Source: SG8-40 sp963792855 (lineage in GTDB: Bacteria; Pseudomonadota; Gammaproteobacteria; Burkholderiales; Eutrophovitaceae). From it: 64,000 bases of DNA. The stretch is from NCBI GenBank assembly GCA_963792855.1, contig CAWBXZ010000017.1:31998-95997 (forward strand). The letters run 5' to 3'. The position numbers were made by a program, and so were the translations under genes. The notes below the pieces were generated by a model. That model worked only from the letters and a program-made list of their open reading frames with translations. It was not told the origin of the DNA and did no database searches. This document shows positions 8,732-17,283 of this stretch, in pieces (position 1 is the first letter of the stretch; each line of letters starts with the position of its first letter).

Positions 8732-10099
8732 TCAGGCCGCTTGTGCCGACGGCAATCCCGCGAGCGCCATCGCCAGTTCTGCTTCGTCATAACTCTGATC
8801 GGTGAGTTTGCCGGCGAAGTAGTCGCTGTATGCCTGCATGTCGAAATGGCCGTGACCGCACAGGTTGAACAAAATGGAGCGCGCGCGTCCTTCCTGCTTG
8901 CACTTGAGTGCTTCGTCGATCGCGCCCTTGACCGCATGATTGGCTTCCGGTGCGGGCACGATGCCCTCGGCACGGGCGAACTGCACACCCGCTTCGAATA
9001 CTTCGACCTGTTTGTAGGCGCGCGCGCCGATCAGGCCGAGGTCGCGAACGTGCGAAACCAGCGGTGCCATGCCGTGATAGCGCAAACCGCCCGAGTGCAG
9101 GGAAGGCGGTATGAACGTGGACCCGAGCGTATGCATCTTGACCAGCGGCGTCAGGTGGCCGGTGTCGCCAAAATCGTAGGCGTACTTGCCCTTGGTCAGC
9201 GACGGGCAAGCGGTCGGTTCGACCGCGAGAATGTCGACTTTCTTCCCTCCGCGAAGCTGTGCGCCGAGAAACGGAAACACGATGCCCGCGAAATTCGACC
9301 CGCCACCGGTGCAGGCGACGATGATGTCGGGATAGTCGTCCGCCATTTCCATCTGCTTCATCGCTTCCTGACCGACGACGGTCTGGTGCAACAAAACGTG
9401 ATTGAGCACGGAGCCCAGCGCGTACTTGGTGTCGTCGTTGGTTGCCGCAACCTCGACCGCTTCCGAGATGGCGATTCCCAGAGATCCGCTGCTGTCGGGG
9501 GATTTGGCGAGGATTTCACGGCCGGCATTGGTTTGCGTCGACGGGCTGGCAATACAGCTTGCGCCATAGGTTTCCATCAGCGCACGCCGGTAGGGCTTTT
9601 GTTGATAGGACACCTTCACCATGAACACCTGTACCTGGATTCCGAACAACGCGCCGGCGAAAGCGAGCGACGAGCCCCATTGGCCTGCGCCGGTCTCGGT
9701 GGTGATCTTCCTGATACCGGCTTCATGGTTGTAGAAGGCTTGCGCGACAGCGGTGTTCGGTTTGTGCGAGCCGGCCGGGCTCACGCCCTCATACTTGTAG
9801 TAGATCCGGGCGGGTGTATCGAGGGCTTTCTCGAGATTGCGTGCCCGGAATAACGGGGCCGGCCGCCACTGGCGGTAGATCTGGCGCACCGGCCCTGGTA
9901 TCTCGATGTCGCGTTCAGTCGATACCTCCTGCATGATCAGCGACTCCGGAAACAATGGCGCCAGGTCGTCCGGCCCGATCGGCTGCCTGGTTGCCGGGTG
10001 AAGCGGTGGTGGTGGCGGACTGGGCAGGTCCGCCATCAGGTTGTACCAGGACTTCGGGATTTCCGTCTCGGGTAGCAGGTATTTGATTGTCTCGGCCAT
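8732..10099 (-). CDS. TrpB2-type tryptophan synthase beta subunit
   Basis: A 455-residue fold-type II PLP enzyme of the TrpB2 class. The lysine motif is GSHKPNTA (TrpB1 enzymes have GAHKxN), and TGAGQWGSS and the phosphate loop CTGGGSNFAG are present. The N-terminal extension with LPETEIPKSWYNL is typical of TrpB2. These proteins join indole and serine to tryptophan, often as stand-alone enzymes that salvage indole or use other substrates. No trpA is near, which fits. The ATG at 10099 has a strong GGGAGG four bases upstream; an ATG at 10162 would add a non-conserved tail. A run of five prolines lies at PSPPPPPLHP near residue 27. Confidence 0.85.
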   Translation of the reverse strand: MAETIKYLLPETEIPKSWYNLMADLPSPPPPPLHPATRQPIGPDDLAPLFPESLIMQEVSTERDIEIPGPVRQIYRQWRPAPLFRARNLEKALDTPARIYYKYEGVSPAGSHKPNTAVAQAFYNHEAGIRKITTETGAGQWGSSLAFAGALFGIQVQVFMVKVSYQQKPYRRALMETYGASCIASPSTQTNAGREILAKSPDSSGSLGIAISEAVEVAATNDDTKYALGSVLNHVLLHQTVVGQEAMKQMEMADDYPDIIVACTGGGSNFAGIVFPFLGAQLRGGKKVDILAVEPTACPSLTKGKYAYDFGDTGHLTPLVKMHTLGSTFIPPSLHSGGLRYHGMAPLVSHVRDLGLIGARAYKQVEVFEAGVQFARAEGIVPAPEANHAVKGAIDEALKCKQEGRARSILFNLCGHGHFDMQAYSDYFAGKLTDQSYDEAELAMALAGLPSAQAA

Positions 10100-10272
10100 A
10101 TTTCCTCCCGTGTACGTTGGGGCTGCTTGCGAAACAACCCCGGTCTGATGTTCTGCGTTCATTTGCTAGTCCGCCGCAGCGCGAGCGCCGACCGCGAAGC
10201 CAACCAATAACCGGAATGACGCCGGTAGAAATTGATTGTGATCAAGAAGTCTGATGACGCCGGTCCTCCGGG

Positions 10273-11661
10273 CTATTCTCCGTCGTTGCTGCGCGCCGCT
10301 GCACGTTCTCGTCTGCCTGCCAGGTCGCAAAGGGCAGCCAATTGCCTGTAGCCGGCGTTCTCGAATATCGCGGCGACCAGCAGCATTGCGTAGTCAGTCC
10401 GCCCCTGATAGGTGCGAAACAGAAACGCATCAAGCGCTATGGCGAGCCACGACAACAGTATGCCGAGTCCGGCCGCGCATACGGCGAATGCGATCAGGTG
10501 CGCGCCGGGAATCAGTCCAAGGGCATATGCCGACACGAAGAACACCACACCCGACACCTCGATGATCGGTCGCGCGGATTCGGTGAGTTTGACGAAGGGA
10601 TACGCAAGGTGCCCCACAATTCCCGTACCGCGTTGCCAGAACAACTTCCGGTTCGCTTTCAGTGCCTCTGCCTGTCCCCGGCGTGCTTCCCTGTCCGACC
10701 GGCACACTTGACCCGCTGCGCCGGGAGCGAGTCGCCACACGATGGGTGCTGGCAGGAACGCGATTCGGTAGGGTTTGCCCTCGGCGCGATAATGGCGATG
10801 CAAACGCGCCAGCAGTTCGAGTACGGGATTGGCGGCCGTGCGGTCGAAGCCGCCGACCTGAACGACCGCTTTCCTGCGAAAGGCACAGAACCGATGCGAA
10901 AAGGCGAGGGTCGCGTTTCTGCCGGCCCATCCGTGCCGGGCGCACAGGTCCCGGCGCAATGCCGCGCTGGCCTGTGCCCAAACCAGCGGGTTTCCGGCGA
11001 GCCTGCAGCGTTCCAGAAACCCGCCGACAATAAAGCTGCCATTGGCGATTCGCTCCGCGGATCCCACCGCAACGGTTGTGGCGTCTTCGAGAAAATCCGG
11101 AACCAGGCGGCGCAGGCTGTCACGTCTGATCACGCAGTCCGCGCGAGCGATACAGATGACAGGGTAGCGCGCGGCGTTAACGCCTGTATTGATCGCGTCG
11201 CCCAGGCCGCCTTTGTCCTTGTCGATAACCCGCAAGGCCCGAAAGCGCGGAGACCTGTAGACGCCGCGAACCTGCCTGGCGCGCACCTGGCGCCAGTACG
11301 CTTCGGGAAAGACCGCCAGTTGCAGTGCCGATTTCAGCCGTGAAAACGTCTTCTCGTCGGTTGTGTCGCAGACGACGATGACCTCGAACTGCGGGTAGTC
11401 GAGATCAAGTAACTGCTGCACGAAATTTGCCGCATCCGCGTTGGCTTCGCTGATGGGGACGATGATCGACACCGGTATTTCGTAGCCCGCCGACAGGCTC
11501 GGAAGCATTCTTACGGCCACCGACTCCATTCGCCGGCGCAGGCTGTTCACCGATACTGCAGTGAGCAGTGTCTGTCCGCCATGGAGCAACAGGAAATAGC
11601 CGATGAAAAGCCATTCGAGTGACGCAATGACGGATGCGCCGTCGATTGCAGAAAGGTTCAC
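10273..11661 (-). CDS. Membrane-bound family 2 glycosyltransferase
   Basis: A 462-residue GT2-type glycosyltransferase. It has one N-terminal membrane helix (WLFIGYFLLLHG), a cytosolic GT-A domain beginning PVSIIVPISEAN, and two or three helices near the C-terminus (VSGVVFFVSAYALGL and after). The usual DxD metal motif is altered to RAD in ICIARADCVI, so metal and donor binding may differ. The GTG start at 11661 overlaps the stop of the upstream HEAT-repeat gene as GTGA, indicating translational coupling; upstream in-frame sequence belongs to the other gene. Similar GT2/HEAT pairs suggest secretion or modification of a surface glycan. No polysaccharide export genes are adjacent. Confidence 0.75.
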   Translation of the reverse strand: MNLSAIDGASVIASLEWLFIGYFLLLHGGQTLLTAVSVNSLRRRMESVAVRMLPSLSAGYEIPVSIIVPISEANADAANFVQQLLDLDYPQFEVIVVCDTTDEKTFSRLKSALQLAVFPEAYWRQVRARQVRGVYRSPRFRALRVIDKDKGGLGDAINTGVNAARYPVICIARADCVIRRDSLRRLVPDFLEDATTVAVGSAERIANGSFIVGGFLERCRLAGNPLVWAQASAALRRDLCARHGWAGRNATLAFSHRFCAFRRKAVVQVGGFDRTAANPVLELLARLHRHYRAEGKPYRIAFLPAPIVWRLAPGAAGQVCRSDREARRGQAEALKANRKLFWQRGTGIVGHLAYPFVKLTESARPIIEVSGVVFFVSAYALGLIPGAHLIAFAVCAAGLGILLSWLAIALDAFLFRTYQGRTDYAMLLVAAIFENAGYRQLAALCDLAGRRERAAARSNDGE

Positions 11662-12713
11662 TTGATCTTCATCTCGGCCACGACCTGGTCGAGAATATCC
11701 TGTGCGAACGCGTCGACGAGCGAATACCGCAGGCGCCACAAATCGTCGGATGAAAGAAACGGCAGGCGTGCGAGCGACTGGCCGGCTCTGTAGCGTACCC
11801 ACCAGACCCTGTCGGACAACATGCTGATCAGCAGATGTTCCTCCCCGGGTGAAATGGCTTTCCCCAGCACGCGCGCGATATGGGTGCGCACCTCCCAGCT
11901 CCGGTGCTTCATGAGCGGCACGATCGCGTCGAGGTTCTTCGGGGCATGCTTCGATTTCAGACAGGCAATGAGGATTTCCTCGTTTTTCGAGGACCGGATC
12001 AGGCGCAGCAAGTAAGGTGTTACTGAATCTGGTTGCGCGGAGTCCATCAGCGTAATCAGCCGTGGCAGTTCGGACGGAATCGCGATTTCCGCAGCCTGAA
12101 TCAGGCCGTCTGCAATGACCGCTGCATCGGATTCCGAGAGAATCTTCTTGAGTTGGTCGGTTGGCCAGTCGTCACGTGCACCGATTGATGACAAAAGGAT
12201 GGCCATTGCGCGCGAGGCGTCGGTCAGAAAAAGTGCATGCAAGGCTGCCAGCGACAGAATTGGCGTGCGGCCTCGCGCAACGGCTTCCAGTAATCTCCAC
12301 GAGTCCTGGTCGCCGAGGTGTCCAAGCGTCATCACCGCGACAAGCTGGTTTTCGGTGTCCTGGGTGGCGAGCAGGTTGCGTGCTGCGGAGTCCATGCGCA
12401 AGCGCAATGCCACCGCTTTGAGGCGGTGCCGCGCTGGACCTCTCAGCGAATCATGAAACTGGTTCCACAATGCAAGAAACACGAACCAGTCCCGTTTCGG
12501 GACTTTCGGAAGTCGCGTCGGCACGGCGTCCACGGTTTCGAGAAGCAACGGCCGCCAACTGCGTAGAAAACGCGATTCGTGCACGCCGATGAATTTTCCC
12601 TGCAGCCGCAACATTGCAGTCCAGCACGCAATGATGATCACGGTCGCGGCGATCGTCAGGCTCGCCCACAGTACGACGTGCACCAGCACATCAGGGCCGA
12701 GGAGGCTATGCAT
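11658..12713 (-). CDS. HEAT-repeat membrane protein, partner of the glycosyltransferase
   Basis: A 351-residue protein with one N-terminal membrane helix (ASLTIAATVIIIACW, about residues 17-32) followed by a cytosolic domain of alpha-helical HEAT repeats. Examples are AVMTLGHLGDQDSW, AALHALFL and VRTHIARVLGKAI, with an intact WWVRYRAGQSL unit near the end. HEAT domains bind partner proteins. The overlap of four bases with the following glycosyltransferase implies the two products act together, perhaps as a regulated glycan synthase. I cannot assign a reaction. The ATG at 12713 is the natural start just before the membrane helix. Confidence 0.7.
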   Translation of the reverse strand: MHSLLGPDVLVHVVLWASLTIAATVIIIACWTAMLRLQGKFIGVHESRFLRSWRPLLLETVDAVPTRLPKVPKRDWFVFLALWNQFHDSLRGPARHRLKAVALRLRMDSAARNLLATQDTENQLVAVMTLGHLGDQDSWRLLEAVARGRTPILSLAALHALFLTDASRAMAILLSSIGARDDWPTDQLKKILSESDAAVIADGLIQAAEIAIPSELPRLITLMDSAQPDSVTPYLLRLIRSSKNEEILIACLKSKHAPKNLDAIVPLMKHRSWEVRTHIARVLGKAISPGEEHLLISMLSDRVWWVRYRAGQSLARLPFLSSDDLWRLRYSLVDAFAQDILDQVVAEMKIK

Positions 12714-13152
12714 GCCTGATCCGCGTTCGAACAGGAGCGAGCGCAGTTGGTTGTGTTGAAACCCCGGTTACTTTGAGTGCGTGAAACACGGACTGCTGCT
12801 GAAAGTGTGGGCAGACAGGAACAGGCCGGTTATCGGGTACTGCTTTTCGACGGGGCCGCGGTTCATTCCGGAGGTTTCCGATGTGCGAGGGAGTGTGACG
12901 CCCGGATTATAACCACAGGCATGACAAAGGCCGGCTTCATTGCGGATGTCCGGCGGTGTCGGTGTCCGATGTCATTCGGTTCGCGCCGTTGGGCGTCTCG
13001 CTATAATTGAACGCTGATCACAACGCCCGGTGCCAATCCGCGGACGGGACCGGTTGTGTGCTGCCGCCGGTGATTGCCTTCGCCGGCGTGATTTCTCTGG
13101 CATGAACCGGATCAACACACCTGCCTGAACAGCGAACGAGCGGGAGCAAAAA
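12714..13152. other. Intergenic region with a possible promoter
   Basis: About 440 bases between divergent genes (HEAT protein leftward, SGNH hydrolase rightward). No open frame here looks real. A perfect -10 hexamer TATAAT lies at 13002-13007 on the plus strand, about 145 bases before the SGNH gene, with only a poor -35 box at the usual spacing. No terminator or repeat was seen. Confidence 0.4.
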
Positions 13153-14304
13153 CTGAAACGTCGAGGTTTATCGGTTGTAATCGATCTGTTGTTGGTCCTC
13201 GGGTCGGTTGTTCTGACCCTTGCGCTGGTCGAGCTGGGTTCCTGGATCTGGGTGAAGCACTTGCGTCCGCAGCATCTCACCCAATGGGAATTCCGGGCGA
13301 CGCAACCGCCGCCCTATCAGGGCGCGGATTATTTCGGGACAGCGTTTCTCGCCGAAGCCGAAGCCTCCGTTTCGGGCAGTATTTCAACGATTGCGGAACT
13401 GCGCGATTTCAGAGGGCGCTATTTCAATGTCGTGAACGGGTTCCGGGTAACGACGGATGCGCCATCAGACCCGGAGCGGAGAGTGCTGATGTTCGGCGGC
13501 TCGACGCTGTTCGGCCAGGAAGTGCCCGATCGCCATACCATAGCGAGTTATCTGCAACGCATGCTCAACGGCGCGGGTGTGCGCTGGGAAGTGCGCAATT
13601 TCGGACTGCCTGGAATGAATGCCGCACAGCAGACGCTGATACTCAAGCGGGTGGCTCTGAGACCCGGTGACATCGTTGTCTACTATCACGGCGTCAACGA
13701 TGTCTACTATCTGGTGTTCGGCGGTCACCCGCAGGGGTGGCAGCGGGGTGTGCCGGCTTTTCGTCCGGTGCAGAAGCTGAGCGCGGTACACAAGTGGATG
13801 CACGCCTGGCACAAAAAACTGAAGGACTACAGCTACACGGCGCAGGTGGCACTGGACATATACCAGCGCGGCGTTCCGGACACGGTGACCGATGCCGCCC
13901 GGATGAGGCAAGTGCTGGTGCATACCGAAGAGAGTTTCCGAACGACAGTCCTGGAAGCCGCGGCGATAGCCTCTGCATCGCAGGCATCGTTCGTTCACTT
14001 CCTGCAGCCTACGGCTTTTTCCGCAGCCAGGCTCTCGCCTTATGAGCGGGAGACGCTTGAAAATCCGCTGGTGACGGCACCCGGATTGGATATCGCGTTT
14101 CGCGAGGGCTATCCGCGCCTGCGTCGTGTCGCGGAGGACCTCGAAGCGGAAGGCGTGGCGTTCTACGATATTTCGGATGCCCTCGATGGCAGACAGCCCG
14201 GTAACGAAGTTTTGCTGGATTTCTGCCACCTCAACCACGAAGGCAACCGCATCATCGCCCAACGCATGATGGACGTTTATTTCCGGACATTGCTCGAGCG
14301 TTAG
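13153..14304 (+). CDS. Membrane-anchored SGNH/GDSL hydrolase
   Basis: A protein of about 383 residues with an N-terminal membrane anchor and an SGNH hydrolase domain. Block I is FGGSTLFG with the nucleophilic serine, block III is YHGVNDVYY with the Asn, and block V is DFCHLNHEG with Asp and His. Such enzymes deacetylate or esterify cell-surface polysaccharides and lipids. No ATG or GTG exists between the in-frame stop at 13126 and the membrane segment. A CTG at 13153 (LKRRGLSVV) is preceded by GGGAG and would give the basic residues expected before a membrane helix; a TTG at 13189 would start inside the helix. The start is therefore uncertain. Confidence 0.75.
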   Translation: MKRRGLSVVIDLLLVLGSVVLTLALVELGSWIWVKHLRPQHLTQWEFRATQPPPYQGADYFGTAFLAEAEASVSGSISTIAELRDFRGRYFNVVNGFRVTTDAPSDPERRVLMFGGSTLFGQEVPDRHTIASYLQRMLNGAGVRWEVRNFGLPGMNAAQQTLILKRVALRPGDIVVYYHGVNDVYYLVFGGHPQGWQRGVPAFRPVQKLSAVHKWMHAWHKKLKDYSYTAQVALDIYQRGVPDTVTDAARMRQVLVHTEESFRTTVLEAAAIASASQASFVHFLQPTAFSAARLSPYERETLENPLVTAPGLDIAFREGYPRLRRVAEDLEAEGVAFYDISDALDGRQPGNEVLLDFCHLNHEGNRIIAQRMMDVYFRTLLER

Positions 14305-14484
14305 CGGCCGCTTGCACATTCGTTGAAGGGTTTGCCGGCAGGAGGCGATGGCCCGCCGTATCGACAGACAACGATGCACCAGTTCGGGGCGTGGCTTCGG
14401 CCCGGCGCACCGTTATCTTTCTCGACGGTTGTGTCTCGGTCTTTTTTTATCCATATCGGTCAATTGCTTATCGACACTTTGCGA

Positions 14485-14501
14485 TTGGCATAGGGGTTGC
14501 G
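14485..14501 (+). promoter_or_regulatory. Sigma-54-like promoter upstream of ybiB
   Basis: The sequence TTGGCATAGGGGTTGC fits the RpoN pattern YTGGCAYR-N4-TTGC exactly, with the required 12-base spacing of GG and GC. Transcription would start near 14512, about 30 bases before the ybiB ATG. An overlapping TTGCGA-16-GATAAA could serve sigma-70 instead. Confidence 0.5.
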
Positions 14502-14543
14502 ATAAACGTGTGATCAGAGACAGTTGAAGAAAGCCCGCGGGCC

Positions 14544-15575
14544 ATGAGTTTTTCCCGTTACATCAGAGCCATTGTTGATCCGCACAGCGACCCCGGGAAT
14601 GCGGGTCCGGTGCGAACACAGGATATATACGCAGCCGTGTTCGACGGCGGGGTGCCTGACCTCGAACTCGGGGCGCTGGTGGTTGCGCTTCACACGCAAG
14701 CGCCTTCGGTCGCTGGTGTCGTCGGTGCTTATCGCGCGATGGCGGATCGGGTCCAGCACCTGCGCAGGCCGGACGCCGCGTGTCGCCCCTTGATCTTTGC
14801 GAGTCACAACGTGACGCGGGAGAGTCCCAACCTCCTGCCATGGCTGGCGCTGGTCCTGCGCCGTCTCGGTATTCCGGTTCTGGTTCACGGAAATCTTGGC
14901 GGCTCCGGCGGAGCGACCAGTGCATACGTTTTTCGGGAACTGGGCGTAATGCCCACTGCCACCGTGGCGCAAATTCAGTCTGCGCTGGATACGGAGGGTC
15001 TTGCTTTCGTGCCGGCTGGCGTGTTGTGCCCGGGATTGGCAAACCTGATTGCGCTGCAAAGCAGGTTGGGCTTGCATGACTGGGTATACAAACTGACCGC
15101 GTTGCTCGACCCGTTCCGCGGTGAAGGCGTCCGTATCGTCGGTATCGCCGACCCTGTGTTGCGCGAAATCATCGAGCTGGTTTGCAGCGAAGAACGCCTC
15201 GACGCGCTGGTATTCGACGGCGCTGACGACGATGCATTCGTGACGCCTTGCCGCAGGCCCGAAATGTCCGTTCTTCAGCACGGCGTGCGCAGTGTGTTGT
15301 TTGAACCGGAGAGCAACAATCTGCAATGGCGCATCGATCTGCCCGAGCCTCTCGATGTCGCTGCCACGGCATCATGGACCCGGCGGGCGCTCGCCGGTGA
15401 AGTGCCGCTTCCCCATCCGCTGGTAAACCAGCTGGCGTGTTGTCTCTATGTTTCCGGGTACGCGGCCGACATGAATCAGGCAAAGGCAATTGCGGCAATG
15501 GAGTCCGGAGTCCTCCTTGCCGGGGACTCGAGAGCGCATGCGGCGCGCGTTGTTGCCACGCCGGATTCACAGTGA
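14544..15575 (+). CDS. ybiB: YbiB / TrpD2-family DNA-binding protein
   Basis: A 343-residue member of the TrpD2 family, which has the fold of anthranilate phosphoribosyltransferase but binds nucleic acid instead of making tryptophan precursors. The N-terminal helical domain holds RTQDIYAAVFDG and LGALVVALHTQA; the alpha/beta domain has HGNLGGSGGATSA where the true enzyme has its PRPP loop. In E. coli YbiB is a DNA-damage-associated protein. A PP2C phosphatase gene follows after 127 bases and may be cotranscribed. The ATG is the first in frame and fits the family start MSFSRYI. Confidence 0.8.
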   Translation: MSFSRYIRAIVDPHSDPGNAGPVRTQDIYAAVFDGGVPDLELGALVVALHTQAPSVAGVVGAYRAMADRVQHLRRPDAACRPLIFASHNVTRESPNLLPWLALVLRRLGIPVLVHGNLGGSGGATSAYVFRELGVMPTATVAQIQSALDTEGLAFVPAGVLCPGLANLIALQSRLGLHDWVYKLTALLDPFRGEGVRIVGIADPVLREIIELVCSEERLDALVFDGADDDAFVTPCRRPEMSVLQHGVRSVLFEPESNNLQWRIDLPEPLDVAATASWTRRALAGEVPLPHPLVNQLACCLYVSGYAADMNQAKAIAAMESGVLLAGDSRAHAARVVATPDSQ

Positions 15576-15702
15576 TGGGCAATCAACGTTACACTCGACG
15601 CAGGTACGGTTTCAGCAATTCTTCATTCAGCAATTGTCAATCGAGTGATGTCTTCAAGGTGCAGCCGGGTTTGAGGTTTCTGAAATTGGGCAAGAGGTGA
15701 AC

Positions 15703-16467
15703 ATGAACCCGGTCGGGCCCTTGCACGGGTCGGCGCAGGTTTCCGATGCGCTGACAATCGGTTTTGCGTCATCGGCTGTCGCCGACAAGGTTAACGAAGA
15801 CTGCTTTGGTTTGGTCACCCCGAAGGAGATGCCGGAGGCGGCCGAGCGCGGCACGGTGGTGGCGCTGGCCGATGGCGGAAGCGCGGGCGGAACCGGGCGC
15901 GTTGCTTCCGAGCTGACCGTTCGTACGCTGTTGCAGGATTTCTACGCGACGTCGCCGGAATGGAGTGTGGAACGGGCCGTCGACACGGTTCTTTGCTCGG
16001 TCAATGACTGGTTGTATGTGCAAAACAGCCGTGACCCGGAGTTTGATGGCGTCGTCAGTACCTTGTCCATGCTGTTGTTCGGTGACGGCAGCTTTCACCT
16101 CGCGCATGTCGGGGACACCCGCGTTTATCGATGGCGCGCTGGCGTGCTGGAGTTGCTGACGGCAGATCACATCTGGCCCCGGCGTGACATGCGGCACGTA
16201 CTTCGCAGGGCGGTCGGGCTTGACAGCCACCTGGTCATCGATTTCATGACCGGGAATACGCGTGCCGGTGATGTGTTCCTTATTGCCAGTGATGGCGTAT
16301 GGGAGGTGCTCGGAAACGCTGTCATGGACGAACTGCTGGCCAGTGATCTGAGCGCCGAGATGATCGCGTGCGACCTGGTGGATCGATCGGTCAAGAGCCA
16401 GCAGCGCTATATGGGCCGCAATGACGCGACAGCGCTGGTGACGCGGATTGGCGGTCCGCGGGGCTGA
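15703..16467 (+). CDS. PP2C-type serine/threonine protein phosphatase
   Basis: A 254-residue metal-dependent phosphatase of the PPM/PP2C family. Metal ligands are visible in ALADGGSAGG, HVGDTRVYRWR, IASDGVWE and RNDATAL, and the N-terminal VNEDCFG is the family's usual NED motif. It is soluble and would dephosphorylate Ser/Thr phosphoproteins. No partner kinase is in the window. I chose the ATG at 15703, which has AGAGG five bases upstream, over a GTG two codons earlier. It follows ybiB on the same strand. Confidence 0.85.
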   Translation: MNPVGPLHGSAQVSDALTIGFASSAVADKVNEDCFGLVTPKEMPEAAERGTVVALADGGSAGGTGRVASELTVRTLLQDFYATSPEWSVERAVDTVLCSVNDWLYVQNSRDPEFDGVVSTLSMLLFGDGSFHLAHVGDTRVYRWRAGVLELLTADHIWPRRDMRHVLRRAVGLDSHLVIDFMTGNTRAGDVFLIASDGVWEVLGNAVMDELLASDLSAEMIACDLVDRSVKSQQRYMGRNDATALVTRIGGPRG

Positions 16468-16604
16468 CCCGTTACGAAACGGCCTGCCCGTCCGTGCGCG
16501 GCCTGGGCAAAGCGGCTATTGCTAGCGGTATCCCGTCCTGTCTAGACTGACGCCGTCGTGGCAGTCGGACCCGCGTGGTTCAGCCACAGTACACGGAGAA
16601 CAGC

Positions 16605-16703
16605 ATGCCAAATCCACTGGATTCACTCCTGGGGACGGTGATCCTGGGTGTTATCACCACGTTTGCGCTCTATCACGTTGCAAAGTGGCTGATGGTCGGC
16701 TGA
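16605..16703 (+). CDS. Small single-pass membrane protein (32 residues)
   Basis: A short frame encodes MPNPLDSLL and then a hydrophobic stretch TVILGVITTFALYHVAKWL, ending MVG. GGAG lies about eight bases before the ATG. The stop is one base before the ATG of the PuuD-like membrane protein, so the two are almost certainly translated together. The product has one membrane helix and no known domain. Its size and location suggest a small subunit or stabiliser of its neighbour. Confidence 0.6.
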   Translation: MPNPLDSLLGTVILGVITTFALYHVAKWLMVG

Positions 16704-16704
16704 C

Positions 16705-17193
16705 ATGGATTACGTACCTGCGATTTCCCGCTGGATTCATCTGCTGGCCGGCATCATGTGGCTTGGCTTGCTCTATTACTTCAATTTTGTCCAGGTCGCC
16801 GCGCTCAAGGCGGCACAGGCCGACGGTTCTGCCGGAGCGATCATGAAGCACATCGCGCCCCGGGCGTTGTTCTATTTCCGCTGGTCCGCGGTGTTGACCT
16901 GGCTGGCGGGGGCAGCACTGTTGGGGGCGGATTTCGGCAACGCCTTCATGCTGCGACCGAGCCACGCCGCGATCGGTATCGGCGCCTGGCTCGGGACAGT
17001 GATGTTGATCAACGTCTGGTTCCTGATCTGGCCATGCCAGAAGAAACTTCTCGGAATCGTTGATGCCAGCGAAGAAGAGAAGGCCAAGGCGCGCCGTATT
17101 GCTTACATTGTGTCGCGCGTCAACACGGTGCTGTCGTTTCCCATGCTGTTTTTCATGGCAGCTGGTGCGCACGGAGCGATTTACTTCGGATAA
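16705..17193 (+). CDS. PuuD-like (urate oxidase N-terminal domain) membrane protein
   Basis: A 162-residue integral membrane protein with four predicted helices: IHLLAGIMWLGLLYYF, the segment around VLTWLAGAALLG, AAIGIGAWLGTVMLI and LSFPMLFFMAAG. Conserved histidines sit at IHLLAG and PSHAAIG. This is the pattern of the membrane domain of bacterial urate hydroxylase PuuD. Here the cytochrome c domain of full PuuD is missing, so it is the stand-alone membrane module, perhaps a haem-binding redox protein. It is preceded without a gap by a 32-residue membrane protein. The actual reaction is unknown. Confidence 0.75.
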   Translation: MDYVPAISRWIHLLAGIMWLGLLYYFNFVQVAALKAAQADGSAGAIMKHIAPRALFYFRWSAVLTWLAGAALLGADFGNAFMLRPSHAAIGIGAWLGTVMLINVWFLIWPCQKKLLGIVDASEEEKAKARRIAYIVSRVNTVLSFPMLFFMAAGAHGAIYFG

Positions 17194-17283
17194 CGCAGCA
17201 GCGGCGGCCGACTGACAAGAGGCTCCGCCCGTGGCAGGTTGATCCGCAGTGCCTCTCCCGTAGTCCCGGTTCGGCGGCAAAGT

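Noticed and set aside
8348..9853. A 500-codon plus-strand open frame opposite trpB2
   Set aside because: It is the antisense of the TrpB2 and dehydratase genes in GC-rich DNA, with no recognisable motifs or ribosome site.
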